Shown one piece after another: positions 17,176-25,960 of a DNA stretch of 64,000 nucleotides. The position numbers and the translations under genes were made by a program. This DNA comes from JAEUPI01 sp035764445 (GTDB taxonomy: Bacteria > Pseudomonadota > Gammaproteobacteria > Burkholderiales > Burkholderiaceae_C). A model generated the notes under the pieces. It searched no databases. It had not been told where the DNA came from and worked only from the letters and a program-made list of their open reading frames with translations. Position 1 is the first letter of the stretch. Every line of letters starts with the position of its first letter. The stretch is taken from contig DASTZF010000248.1 of the NCBI GenBank assembly GCA_035764445.1, positions 1 through 64,000 on the forward strand. Direction: 5' to 3'.

Positions 17176-18066
17176 TTGACCGCACGCCTGCTCGAATCGC
17201 CCCGTGTGCTGTTCTGGGTGCCCACGCTGATCTGGGCCTCGACCTGGCACGTGATCCTGTACCAGCTGGCCGAGGCCCCGCCGCTGAACTCGGTGGCGTG
17301 GCGCTTCCTGCTGGCCGGCGTCGTGCTGCTCGGCGTGGCGGTCGCGCGCGGGCAGCCGTGGCTGCTGGCAGCGCGCTGGCACGGCTGGCTGCTGGTCACC
17401 GGCGTCGTGCAGTACAGCGTCAACTACTGGGCCGTGTACGAGGCCGAGCGCCACATTCCGAGCGGGCTGGTCGCGGTGCTGTTCTCGCTGATGGTGTTCG
17501 GCAACGCGCTGATCGGCTGGCGCGTGTTCGGCCAGCGCGTGACGCGGCGCTTCGTCGCGGCCGCCGTGTGCGGCGTGGCGGGGGTGGTGCTGATCTTCTG
17601 GCCCGAGGTGGTGGCCACCGGTGCACGCCCGCAAGCCGCGCTCGGGCTCGCGTTGGGCATGCTCGCGGTGACGTGCGCCTGCATCGGCAACGCGCTGACG
17701 CTCGTGCTGTCCAAGCGCGGCTTGAGCCTGGTGCCAATGCTCGGCTGGTGCATGACCTACGGCGCACTGGCGCTGTGGCTGGCGGCAGCGTCGCAGGGCA
17801 CGGCGTTCGCGTTCGGCGCCAGCACCGCCTGGTGGCTGTCGCTGCTGTACCTGACGCTGTTCGGTTCGGTGATCGCGTTCTTCGTCTACTTCAGGCTCGC
17901 GCAGCGCGTGGGGCCGGCGCGTGCGGCGATGACCGGCGTGATGATCCCGCCGATCGCGCTGGCGATCTCCGCTGCACTCGAAGGCTGGCAGCCGAGCGCG
18001 CTGTCATGGGCCGGCATCGCGCTGTGCCTGGGTAGCGTCTACGCAGCGACGCGGCCGTCGGCTTGA
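17176..18066 (+). CDS. EamA-family (DMT superfamily) transporter
   Basis: Polytopic inner-membrane protein of about 297 residues with around ten predicted transmembrane segments in two EamA halves, the second ending GVMIPPIALAISAALEGWQPS. Such proteins usually export amino acids or other metabolites, and the substrate here is unknown. No ATG exists near the expected N-terminus. The best start is TTG 17176, giving a sequence beginning LTARLLESPRVLFWVPTLIW. It is divergent from radA and convergent with arfB. Confidence 0.85.
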   Translation: MTARLLESPRVLFWVPTLIWASTWHVILYQLAEAPPLNSVAWRFLLAGVVLLGVAVARGQPWLLAARWHGWLLVTGVVQYSVNYWAVYEAERHIPSGLVAVLFSLMVFGNALIGWRVFGQRVTRRFVAAAVCGVAGVVLIFWPEVVATGARPQAALGLALGMLAVTCACIGNALTLVLSKRGLSLVPMLGWCMTYGALALWLAAASQGTAFAFGASTAWWLSLLYLTLFGSVIAFFVYFRLAQRVGPARAAMTGVMIPPIALAISAALEGWQPSALSWAGIALCLGSVYAATRPSA

Positions 18067-18096
18067 TCGCCTCCGCGAAACGAGCCCGCGGTCAGC

Positions 18097-18507
18097 TCAC
18101 TCGTCGCGCCGCGCGCCGCGCGTGGCCTTCAGCCGCCCTTTGTGGACCTTGTCGGCCAGCCGCCGCTCGCGCGACGCCAGCGTCGGGGCGGTGGCGATGC
18201 GCTTGCGCGGCAGCGTCGCGGCGGCATCGATCAGCGAGCGCAGCCGCGCCAGCGCGGCGGCGCGGTTGCGCGGCAGGCTGCGGTGCTCCTGCGCCTTGAT
18301 CGTCACCACACCGTCGCTGCCGATCCGCTGGTCGCTGAGCGCGCGCAGCCGCGCCTTCAACGCATCGGGCAGGCTCGACGCGTCGATGTCGAAGCGCAGC
18401 ACGACGGCGTTGGACACCTTGTTCACGTTCTGACCGCCGGCGCCCTGGGCGCGCACGGCCTCGAAGCGCACGTCGCGCTCGTCGAGCACGAAGTGGATGC
18501 GCGGCAT
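18097..18507 (-). CDS. arfB: Alternative ribosome-rescue factor / peptidyl-tRNA hydrolase ArfB
   Basis: 136-residue class I release-factor-like protein that frees peptides from ribosomes stalled without a stop codon. The catalytic GGQ lies in QGAGGQNVNKVSNAV. The C-terminus is a basic tail (PRKRIATAPTLASRERRLADKV, then KGRLKATRGARR) that enters the empty mRNA channel in the family. The length matches YaeJ/ArfB rather than full release factors. It lies downstream of alr on the same strand. Confidence 0.93.
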   Translation of the reverse strand: MPRIHFVLDERDVRFEAVRAQGAGGQNVNKVSNAVVLRFDIDASSLPDALKARLRALSDQRIGSDGVVTIKAQEHRSLPRNRAAALARLRSLIDAAATLPRKRIATAPTLASRERRLADKVHKGRLKATRGARRDE

Positions 18508-18574
18508 CAGTCGGCGCCGCGCCGCGCGCGGCCGAGGGCCGGCAGATGAACGGCAGCATGCGCAGCGGGAGTGG

Positions 18575-19663
18575 TCACGGCACGCGCACCGGCACCCGCG
18601 GCGCCAGCGCGCACAGCAACTCGTAGCTCACGGTGCCGGCCGCGTGCGCCACCTCGTCGGCTGGCAGCACGCTGCCGCGCGGGCCGTGGCCCCACAGCGT
18701 GACCTCGCTGCCCGGCACCGCGTGCGGCACCGGCGCGAGGTCGACCGTGATCATGTCCATCGAAACGCGGCCGACGGTGCCGGTGCGCGCGCCGTCGACC
18801 AGCACCGGGGTGCCGCTGGCCGCGTGGCGCGGGTAGCCGTCGGCATAGCCGCAGGCGACCACACCGATGCGCAACGGCCGATCGGCGACGAACGTGCTGC
18901 CGTAGCCGACCGCATCACCGCTGGTCAACTGCTGGACGGCGATCAGCTGCGAGCGCAACGTCATCGTCTGCTGCAGCTGCCAATGCGCTGCCGTGTGCTG
19001 CGGATGGTCGGGCGAGCCGCCGTAGACCATGATGCCCGGGCGCACCCAGTCGGCCGCGGTGGCCGCGGGATGGCGCAGCAAGGCCGCGCTGTTGGCCAGC
19101 GTGCGCTCCCCCGGCAGCCCGTCGATGGCGCGTTCGAACACCGTCAGTTGCGACTGCACTCCGGCGGCGCCATCGGCGTCGGCAAAGTGCGTCATCAGCG
19201 AGACCTCGTCGACTTGCGGCAGCGCGTTCAACCGCGCCCACGCGGCGCGATACGCCTGCGGCGTGAAGCCGAGCCGGTTCATGCCGCTGTTGAGCTTCAG
19301 GAACACGCGATGCGGTACTTCGGTCTTGTGCGCAGCCAGCCAGTCGATCTGCGCATCGCGGTGCACGGTGTGCCACAGGTTCAGCCGCGAGCACAGCTCG
19401 AGGTCGCGCGGCTCGAAGCAGCCCTCGAGCAACAGCACCGGGCCACGCCAGCCGAGCGCACGCACGCGCTCGGCCTCCGCCAGGTCCAGCAGCGCAAAGC
19501 CGTCGGCACCGCACAACGCTTCGAACGCGCGCTCGATGCCGTGACCGTAGGCGTTGGCCTTGACCACCGCCCACACCCGCGCGCCGGCGGCCAGGTCGCG
19601 CGCGCGCGCCAGGTTGTGCGCCAACGCGTCGCGGTGGATCAGCGCTTCGATCGGGCGCGGCAT
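18575..19663 (-). CDS. alr: Alanine racemase
   Basis: PLP enzyme making D-alanine for peptidoglycan, 362 residues. The PLP lysine is K35 in VVKANAYGHG, and the second catalytic residue is Y254 in AVGYGSTF. The region NSGMNRLGF and the C-terminal GRVSMDMITVDL are also typical. It is divergent from lplT, and arfB lies 67 bases downstream on the same strand. Confidence 0.95.
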   Translation of the reverse strand: MPRPIEALIHRDALAHNLARARDLAAGARVWAVVKANAYGHGIERAFEALCGADGFALLDLAEAERVRALGWRGPVLLLEGCFEPRDLELCSRLNLWHTVHRDAQIDWLAAHKTEVPHRVFLKLNSGMNRLGFTPQAYRAAWARLNALPQVDEVSLMTHFADADGAAGVQSQLTVFERAIDGLPGERTLANSAALLRHPAATAADWVRPGIMVYGGSPDHPQHTAAHWQLQQTMTLRSQLIAVQQLTSGDAVGYGSTFVADRPLRIGVVACGYADGYPRHAASGTPVLVDGARTGTVGRVSMDMITVDLAPVPHAVPGSEVTLWGHGPRGSVLPADEVAHAAGTVSYELLCALAPRVPVRVP

Positions 19664-19732
19664 GCTGAAGGCCTCAAAACGCGGGGCAGGACTATCCCGC
19701 GGAAGATTCTGCCAGCGGCGCCGGCCGGCCGA

Positions 19733-19757
19733 GCGCGGTAACCGCGCGTGCTATAAC
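19733..19757 (+). promoter_or_regulatory. Palindrome next to a -10-like box upstream of lplT
   Basis: GCGCGGT (19733-19739), A, ACCGCGC (19741-19747) form a perfect 15-base palindrome in the alr-lplT divergent gap. Four bases further is TATAAC (19752-19757), a good -10 candidate for lplT, whose ATG is at 19825. The palindrome overlaps the expected -35/spacer zone, a normal place for a repressor site. No regulator is identified. Confidence 0.35.
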
Positions 19758-19824
19758 CCGCCGCCCACGGCCGCACGCCCGTTTGCCGTTTGTGCGCCGT
19801 TGGGGGGCGCCGCAACAGAAGCAC

Positions 19825-21102
19825 ATGAAACGAGGCTTCTACACGATCATGTCGGCGCAGTTCTTCAGCTCGCTGGCCGACAACGCCTTGCTGGTCGGCG
19901 CCATCGAGCTGCTGCGGACCACCCACGCGCCGCCGTGGCAGATCCCGGCTCTGACGCCGATGTTCGCGCTGTTCTACGTGCTGCTCGCGCCGCTGGTGGG
20001 CGCGTTCGCCGACGCCGTGCCCAAAGGGCAGGTGATGTTCATCTCCAACGCGATCAAGGTGGTGGGCTGCCTGCTGATGCTGTTCGGCAGCCATCCGCTG
20101 GTGGCTTATGCGGTCGTCGGGCTCGGCGCGGCTGCCTACTCGCCGGCCAAGTACGGCATCCTCACCGAGTTGCTGCCGCCGTCTCAGCTGGTCAAGGCCA
20201 ACGGCTGGATCGAAGGGCTGACGATCGCGTCGATCATCCTCGGCGTGCTGCTGGGCGGCCAGCTGGTGGGCGGGCGCGTGGCGCCATGGCTGCTGTCGTT
20301 CGACTTCCCGTTCATCGACACCGGCGTCAACACGCCGCCGGAGGCGGCGATCTCGTCGATCGTCGTGCTGTACGTGATCGCCGCCGCGTTCAACCTCTAC
20401 ATCCCGCGCACCGACGCGCCGTTGCAGCCATTGACCACCAACGTGGTCAGCCTGGTGGGTGACTTCAGCCAGTGCAACGCACGCCTGTGGGCCGACAAGC
20501 TGGGCCAGATCTCGCTGGCCACCACCACGCTGTTCTGGGGCGTGTCGGGCAACCTGCGGGTGATCGTGTTCGCCTGGGCGGCGGCGGCGCTGGGCTACAG
20601 CACGACGCAGGCGTCGTCCCTGGTGGGGGTGGTGGCCATCGGCACCGCAGCCGGCGCGGTGGTGGCGTCTTGGCTGATGCGGCTCGACCGCGCCACCCGC
20701 GTCATCCCACTGGGCGTGGCGATGGGCGTGCTGGTGATCGGGCTCAACGTCATCCGCGAGCCGTGGGTGGCGGCGCCGTTCATGGTGCTGCTCGGCGCGA
20801 TCGGCGGCTTCCTGGTGGTGCCGATGAACGCGTTGCTGCAGCACCGCGGCCACAACCTGATGGGCGCCGGCCGTTCGATCGCGGTGCAGAACTTCAACGA
20901 GCAGGCAGCGATCCTCGGGCTCGGCGCCTTCTACACCGGCATGACCAAGTTCGGCCTGTCGGCGTTCGTCTCGATCGCGGTCTTCGGCGTCGCGGTCACC
21001 GCCACCATGGCGCTGATCGGCCACTGGCACCGCACCAACGCCGTGCGCCACCGCGAAGAGGTCGAGCGGCTGCTGGCGATCGCGCGCTCCGACGGCCCCT
21101 GA
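19825..21102 (+). CDS. lplT: Lysophospholipid transporter, MFS family
   Basis: 425-residue inner-membrane flippase-like transporter that brings lysophospholipids to the cytoplasmic face for re-acylation. The N-terminus MKRGFYTIMSAQFFSSLADNA and the segment YSPAKYGILTELLPPSQLVKANG are characteristic of LplT. There are about twelve transmembrane segments. A frame extends 14 codons upstream to 19783, but ATG 19825 gives the family N-terminus. The partner acyltransferase Aas is not adjacent here. Confidence 0.9.
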   Translation: MKRGFYTIMSAQFFSSLADNALLVGAIELLRTTHAPPWQIPALTPMFALFYVLLAPLVGAFADAVPKGQVMFISNAIKVVGCLLMLFGSHPLVAYAVVGLGAAAYSPAKYGILTELLPPSQLVKANGWIEGLTIASIILGVLLGGQLVGGRVAPWLLSFDFPFIDTGVNTPPEAAISSIVVLYVIAAAFNLYIPRTDAPLQPLTTNVVSLVGDFSQCNARLWADKLGQISLATTTLFWGVSGNLRVIVFAWAAAALGYSTTQASSLVGVVAIGTAAGAVVASWLMRLDRATRVIPLGVAMGVLVIGLNVIREPWVAAPFMVLLGAIGGFLVVPMNALLQHRGHNLMGAGRSIAVQNFNEQAAILGLGAFYTGMTKFGLSAFVSIAVFGVAVTATMALIGHWHRTNAVRHREEVERLLAIARSDGP

Positions 21103-21111
21103 TCCGCCGCG

Positions 21112-21996
21112 ATGCGAGGACGCCCCGCCGCAGCGGTGCTGGCGCTGCTGTTCAACGCGTTCACCTGGGGGCTGTGCTGGTGGCCTTTTCGCCAGCTGCA
21201 GTCGCTCGGCGTGCACCCGCTGTGGTCCACCGCATTCACCTACGCGGTCGTGGTCGCGGCGCTTGCCGCCTGGCGGCCGTCGTCGCTGGCCGACCTGCTG
21301 CGTACGCGCAGCCTGTGGGTGCTGCTGCTCGCCTCGGGTTTCACCAACGCGGCATTCAACTGGGGCGTCACGATCGGCGACGTGGTTCGCGTCGTGCTGC
21401 TGTTCTACCTGATGCCGCTGTGGAGCGTGCTGCTCGCGCGCTGGCTGTTGCGCGAGCCGCTGCAGGCCGGCGTGCTGCTGCGTGCACTGCTGGCGGTGAC
21501 CGGTGCGCTGGTGGTGCTGTGGCCCGAGGACGGCGGCTGGCCCTGGCCGCGCACCGCCGCCGACTGGCTCGGTCTGGCGGGAGGCTTGTCCTTCGCGCTG
21601 AATACCGTGATGCTGCGCCGCGAGGCGCGGCGACCTGCGGCGTCGCGTGCGATGGCGATGTTCACCGGCGGTGCGTTGGTCAGCACCGCGGTCGCGCTGA
21701 CTGCTGGCGCTGCCATTGCGCAGCCGCCGTGGGCCAGCGTCGGTGGCTGGATCCCGTGGGTCCTGTTGCTGGCGCTTTGGTTCATGGGTGCCAACCTGTC
21801 GCTGCAGTTCGGCGCCGCGCGGCTGCGTGCCAGCACCACCGCGGTGGTGATGGTCAGCGAGGTGCTGTTCGCCAGTGTGTCGGCGGTCGCGCTCGGCGCG
21901 GCGACACTGCAACCGCACACGGTGGCCGGCGGTGTGCTGATCGCAGCGGCGGCGTTGCTCGCAGCGCGCCAGGAGGCGCAGCGCGACGAGCGCTGA
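21112..21996 (+). CDS. EamA-family (DMT superfamily) transporter
   Basis: 294 residues with about ten hydrophobic segments in two EamA repeats (first around AFTYAVVVAALAAWRP and FYLMPLWSVLLARWLLREPL; second ending VMVSEVLFASVSAVALG). Probable metabolite exporter of unknown substrate. It follows lplT by 9 bases in the same direction and may be co-transcribed. It is distinct in sequence from the EamA gene at 17176. A response-regulator gene converges from the right with only 7 bases between the stops. Confidence 0.85.
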   Translation: MRGRPAAAVLALLFNAFTWGLCWWPFRQLQSLGVHPLWSTAFTYAVVVAALAAWRPSSLADLLRTRSLWVLLLASGFTNAAFNWGVTIGDVVRVVLLFYLMPLWSVLLARWLLREPLQAGVLLRALLAVTGALVVLWPEDGGWPWPRTAADWLGLAGGLSFALNTVMLRREARRPAASRAMAMFTGGALVSTAVALTAGAAIAQPPWASVGGWIPWVLLLALWFMGANLSLQFGAARLRASTTAVVMVSEVLFASVSAVALGAATLQPHTVAGGVLIAAAALLAARQEAQRDER

Positions 21997-22003
21997 GGTC
22001 GGG

Positions 22004-22891
22004 CTAGCGGCCGCGGCGCAGACCCACCACCGCGCGCAGCTCGGTGGGTTGCAGCGGCTTGCCGAGGTAGGCGTCGCAGCCCGCCAGGCTGCCGCGCACA
22101 CGGTCGGTCTGCGTGGCATGCGCCGACACCATCGCCACCACCGGCGGACGGCTGGTGCGCCGCTTGATGTGGCGGCACAGCGCCAGGCCATCGAGCTTGC
22201 TCTGTGGGCCGAGCTCGACGTCGAGGAACACGTAGTTGAAGTCGTGCTCCGCCAGCTGGGCGAGCGCGGCGTCGCTGTCGGTTACGCCGCGCGCGCGCAA
22301 GCCGAGTTCGCCGAGCTTCATCGTGAGGAACTTGAGCGCGATCTCGCTGTCGTCGACCAGCAGCGCGTCGCAGCGCAGGTCGGCCGGCTTGGCCACGGCG
22401 GCTGTCGGTTCGGCCTCGGTGCGATCGGGGAAGCGGGCGGCCAGCTCCGACCAATGCGAATCGGGCGTCGCCGGCGGCTTTGCCGCCGGTGGCCGTGGCG
22501 GCGTGCGCGCAGGGGTGGGCGGCGGCGCCGCGACGGCCGGCGTGCTCACCACGGCCGGTGCCAGCGTCGCCGGGCCTTGCATCTGCAGCACCGCGGCGTC
22601 GAGCTCGCGCAGCAGCGACAGCGCATCGATCGGCCGCCGCAGCCGCGCCAGCGCGCCGTTGGGCGCCGCCCCGACACCGACGAAGACGCAGTGCGCCAGG
22701 CGCCCGGCCTCGAGGGCGCGCTGCACCGCCGACCTGGCGTCGCCATCGACCACCAGGAAGCGCGCTTCGTCGATGGTGGCGACCAGCGCATAGCCCGGCG
22801 TGCGACCGGCCGCAAGGCGAAACTGCAGCGCCAGCGCGCGCCGCTCGAAGTCACTGAAACCGAGCAGGCACACACTGTGAGGCGACGACAT
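22004..22891 (-). CDS. Response regulator with C-terminal receiver domain and unknown N-terminal domain
   Basis: 295 residues. The C-terminal part (about 175-295) is a CheY-like receiver: acidic pair in ALLVDDSEIAL, phospho-acceptor Asp in FNYVFLDVELG, and the conserved Lys in CDAYLGKPL. The N-terminal 110 residues (LLGFSDFERRALALQFRLA ... HCVFVGVG) are not recognised but look like a degenerate receiver-like or sensory domain. A Pro/Ala-rich linker joins the two. There is no output domain after the receiver and no histidine kinase nearby. Confidence 0.8.
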   Translation of the reverse strand: MSSPHSVCLLGFSDFERRALALQFRLAAGRTPGYALVATIDEARFLVVDGDARSAVQRALEAGRLAHCVFVGVGAAPNGALARLRRPIDALSLLRELDAAVLQMQGPATLAPAVVSTPAVAAPPPTPARTPPRPPAAKPPATPDSHWSELAARFPDRTEAEPTAAVAKPADLRCDALLVDDSEIALKFLTMKLGELGLRARGVTDSDAALAQLAEHDFNYVFLDVELGPQSKLDGLALCRHIKRRTSRPPVVAMVSAHATQTDRVRGSLAGCDAYLGKPLQPTELRAVVGLRRGR

Positions 22892-23032
22892 GGGCGGGAT
22901 GCGAGCGGGAGGCTGATGCAGCCGGCCGGCCGCAAAAGCCGATGGTCCGCCGCGACGCGGCGCCCGTCAACGAGTGCAGCGCCCGGGCTGCGGGATAACA
23001 TCACGCCACCACGCGCTGCGAGCGGAGAAAGC

Positions 23033-23524
23033 ATGGAGTACACGGACGTCTGGGGCTTCGAGGCGCAGACCATCGACGGCAAACGGGTGAAGCTGGGCCG
23101 CTACAAGGGCAAGGTGCTGCTGATCGTCAACACCGCCAGCCAGTGCGGCTTCACGCCGCAGTTCGACGGCTTGCAGGCGCTGTGGCAGGCCTATCAGGAC
23201 CAGGGGCTGGTCGTGCTCGGGTTTCCGAGCAACCAGTTCGGCGCGCAGGACCCGGGCAGCGACGGCGAGATCGCGTCGTTCTGCCAGCTCAACTACGGCG
23301 TGTCGTTTCCGATGATGGCCAAGATCGACGTCAACGGCGCCGGGGCACATCCGCTGTACCGCTGGCTGACGCAAGAGGCACCGGGCCTGCTCGGCAGCCA
23401 GGCGATCAAGTGGAACTTCACCAAGTTCCTGGTCGGTCGCGATGGCAAGACGATCAAGCGCTACGCGCCGCAGGACGAGCCGGCCAAGCTGACCAAGGAC
23501 ATCGAGGCGGCGCTGGCGGCGTGA
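23033..23524 (+). CDS. Glutathione peroxidase (Cys type)
   Basis: 163-residue thiol peroxidase reducing hydroperoxides. The peroxidatic Cys is C38 (NTASQCGFTPQF), the Gln is in GFPSNQFGAQDPG and the Trp/Asn in IKWNFTKFLV, giving the family tetrad. C84 (ASFCQLNYG) is placed as the usual resolving Cys, so thioredoxin may be the real reductant. ATG 23033 is preceded by GGAGAAAGC. The downstream gap to the next gene is filled by repeat copy B. Confidence 0.92.
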   Translation: MEYTDVWGFEAQTIDGKRVKLGRYKGKVLLIVNTASQCGFTPQFDGLQALWQAYQDQGLVVLGFPSNQFGAQDPGSDGEIASFCQLNYGVSFPMMAKIDVNGAGAHPLYRWLTQEAPGLLGSQAIKWNFTKFLVGRDGKTIKRYAPQDEPAKLTKDIEAALAA

Positions 23525-23588
23525 GCGCCGCACCCGAAGGGGCTCACGCCGGCGCGGCGCGAGCGCGCGCAGCGCGAAGGGTGCGCCG
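23522..23588 (+). repeat. Intergenic repeat copy B filling the glutathione peroxidase to DUF2332 gap
   Basis: The element starts at the TGA stop codon of the peroxidase gene. GTGAGC (23521-23526) pairs with GCTCAC (23542-23547), so the stop is in the stem. CCCGAAGGGGCTCA (23533-23546) is identical to part of copy A. A GC-rich block with GCGCGCAGCGC follows. The element ends in GAAGGGTGC, the ribosome binding site of the GTG start at 23589. Confidence 0.6.
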
Positions 23589-24701
23589 GTGACCGACGCG
23601 GCCGCGCTCGCGCGCCGGTTCACGCAATTCGCCGACCACGAGTGCCGCGACGATCCGCTGTACGTGGCGCTGTGCCGGCTGATCGCCGCACGACCCGCTG
23701 CGCTGGTGCTGCTGCAGCGAGCCCCCGTGACCCAGCGCGTGCCCAACGTGCTGCTGGCGGCCCTGCACGATCGCGTGCTGGCCGGCACCGGACACGCCTT
23801 CGCGGCCTACTTTCCGAGCATCGGCGGCAATCGCGCGCCCGACGCGCCTCTGGCCGCGGCGTTCGACGACTTCATGGCCGTGCAGGCCGGTGAACTTGCC
23901 GCGCTGGTCGAGTCGCGCCACACGCAGACCAACGAGATCGGTCGCTGTGCCGTGCTGTGGCCCGCGCTGTGCGCCCTGGCGGCGCGCGGCGGGCAACGAC
24001 GGCTGGCGCTGCTCGACTTCGGCTGCAGCGCCGGCTTGAACCTGGCCGTCGATCGCTATCGCTACGACTATGGCGCGTTCACGCTCGGTGCGTTGGCGGC
24101 ACCCGACGTGCCGACGATCTCGTGCCACCCGGTCGGCGTGCGCACGCTTGGGTTGCGCGACTGCGAGTGCACGGCGCCGCAACTGGTGACGCGCACCGGC
24201 ATCGACCCGGCACCGGTCGACGTGGCCGATGCGGCACAGGTGCGCTGGCTGCGCGCCTGCGTGTGGCCGTACGACCGCGAGCGCGCCATGCGCCTGCAGC
24301 TGGCGCTCGCGATCGCGCAGCGCGAGCGCTTCGGCCTGCGCTGCTGCTCCGACTGCACGGCGTCGATCGCGCCGTGGCTCGACACGCTGCCCGGCGACGC
24401 ACTGCCGGTCGTCCTCAACAGCTGGGTGCTGCACTATCTCGAGCCGGCAGCGCGCGCGGCGCACATCGCGGCCATGCGCGAACTGGTGCAGCGGCGCGGC
24501 GTGTACTGGCTGAGCGCCGAGGGTGTTCACATCCGGATCGGCGAGGCGCCGTCGGCGCCGCCGCTGGGCGACGCCATCGTCGACGACCGCGCGCTGGCCA
24601 ACGGCTCTCAGTGGTGGCTGACGTCTCCGGGCGCCGGTGCGCCCGCGCTGACGCTGCTCGCACGCTCGCACCCGCACGGTCGCTGGCTGCAGTGGCAGTG
24701 A
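23589..24701 (+). CDS. DUF2332 family protein
   Basis: 370 residues matching the DUF2332 pattern: N-terminal FTQFADHECRDDPLYVALCR, then FPSIGGNRAPD, TNEIGRCAVLWPAL and the glycine motif LLDFGCSAGLNL, which resembles an S-adenosylmethionine site. The enzymatic function is not established. The GTG start is preceded by GAAGGGTGC from the upstream repeat. It is probably co-transcribed with the peroxidase gene. Confidence 0.85.
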   Translation: MTDAAALARRFTQFADHECRDDPLYVALCRLIAARPAALVLLQRAPVTQRVPNVLLAALHDRVLAGTGHAFAAYFPSIGGNRAPDAPLAAAFDDFMAVQAGELAALVESRHTQTNEIGRCAVLWPALCALAARGGQRRLALLDFGCSAGLNLAVDRYRYDYGAFTLGALAAPDVPTISCHPVGVRTLGLRDCECTAPQLVTRTGIDPAPVDVADAAQVRWLRACVWPYDRERAMRLQLALAIAQRERFGLRCCSDCTASIAPWLDTLPGDALPVVLNSWVLHYLEPAARAAHIAAMRELVQRRGVYWLSAEGVHIRIGEAPSAPPLGDAIVDDRALANGSQWWLTSPGAGAPALTLLARSHPHGRWLQWQ

Positions 24702-24757
24702 CGAGCGTCCGCGTGCGACGCCACCGATAATCACGCCGTCCACTGCAGGAGTTGGTT

Positions 24758-25954
24758 GTGTTCGAGCATGTCGAGCCCTATGCGGGCGATCCGATCTTCG
24801 CGTTGGTCGATGCCTTCAACGCCGACCCCCGGCCGCACAAGGTCAACCTGTCGATCGGCATCTACTTCGACGACGAAGGCCGCATCCCCGTGCTCGACAC
24901 CGTGCGCACCGCCGAGTCGCGGCTGCTCGCGCAGGGCGGCGCCAAGCCGTACCTGCCGATGGAAGGCGCGGCCGATGCGCGGCGCGCTGTGCAGGACCTG
25001 CTGTTCGGGCCGCAGCACGAGGCGCTCACGTCGGGTCGCGTGGCGACGATCCAGTCGGTCGGCTCCAGCGGCGGGTTGAAGGTCGGCGCCGACTTCCTGA
25101 AGCGCTGGTTCCCGGGCAGCGGCGTCTGGATCAGCGACCCCAGCTGGGACAACCACCGCTCGATGTTCGAGGGCAGCGGCTTCACGGTGAAGACCTACCC
25201 GTACTACGACACCGCCAGCGGCGGCGTGCGCTTCGACGAGATGCTGGCGGCGATCGAGCAGCTGCCGGCACGCAGCATCGTGCTGCTGCACGCCTGCTGC
25301 CACAACCCGACCGGGGTCGACCTCACGCATGCGCAGTGGGACCGCCTGATCCCAGTGCTGAAGCGTCGCGAGCTGAGCGCCTACCTCGACCTCGCGTACC
25401 AGGGCTACGGCGACGGCCTCGACGAAGACGCCTACGCGGTGCGCGCGCTGGCCAGCTCGGGCGCCGCGTTCGTGGTCGCCAATTCATTCTCCAAGAGCAT
25501 GAGCGTGTACGGCGAGCGCTGCGGCGCGCTGTCGGTGGTGTGCCCGAGCGCGCGCGAGGCCGAGCTGGTGCTCGGGCAGCTCAAGCTCACGGTGCGGCGC
25601 ATCTACTCGAGCCCGGCGATCCACGCCGCCGGCCTGATGGCGCTGGTGCTCGGCGACCCGCAGCTGCGCGCGCAATGGGAAGGCGAGGTCGCACAGATGC
25701 GCGACCGCATCCGCGCGATGCGCAAGGCGTTGCACGAGGTGCTGAACGCACGCGTGCCGGGGCGCGACTTCGGCTACCTGCTGACGCAGCGCGGCATGTT
25801 CAGCTACACCGGCCTCTCCGCAGCGCAGGTAGACCGCCTGCGCGAGGAGCACGCGGTCTACCTGATCCGCTCCGGGCGTATGTGCGTCGCGGGCCTCAAC
25901 CGCGGCAACGTCGAGCGCACCGCGCGGGCCTTCGCTGCCGTGCTGGCGGGCTGA
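24758..25954 (+). CDS. tyrB: Aromatic/aspartate aminotransferase (class I)
   Basis: PLP enzyme of 398 residues in the AspC/TyrB group, moving amino groups between glutamate and aromatic amino acids or aspartate. Motifs: LVDAFNADPRPHKVNLSIGIY, HACCHNPTGVDL and the PLP lysine in NSFSKSMSVYGER. GTG 24758 is chosen over TTG 24752 because CAGGAG at 24746-24751 is spaced correctly only for the GTG. AspC versus TyrB specificity cannot be fixed from sequence alone. A LysR regulator gene converges with a 6-base gap. Confidence 0.9.
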   Translation: MFEHVEPYAGDPIFALVDAFNADPRPHKVNLSIGIYFDDEGRIPVLDTVRTAESRLLAQGGAKPYLPMEGAADARRAVQDLLFGPQHEALTSGRVATIQSVGSSGGLKVGADFLKRWFPGSGVWISDPSWDNHRSMFEGSGFTVKTYPYYDTASGGVRFDEMLAAIEQLPARSIVLLHACCHNPTGVDLTHAQWDRLIPVLKRRELSAYLDLAYQGYGDGLDEDAYAVRALASSGAAFVVANSFSKSMSVYGERCGALSVVCPSAREAELVLGQLKLTVRRIYSSPAIHAAGLMALVLGDPQLRAQWEGEVAQMRDRIRAMRKALHEVLNARVPGRDFGYLLTQRGMFSYTGLSAAQVDRLREEHAVYLIRSGRMCVAGLNRGNVERTARAFAAVLAG

Positions 25955-25960
25955 CGCCGC

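Noticed and set aside
19639..22191. Very long open frame (about 850 codons) on the - strand across lplT and the second EamA gene
   Set aside because: It lies antisense to two clear membrane transporter genes. Its translation is Gln/Arg/His-rich low-complexity sequence, the usual shadow of GC-rich genes.
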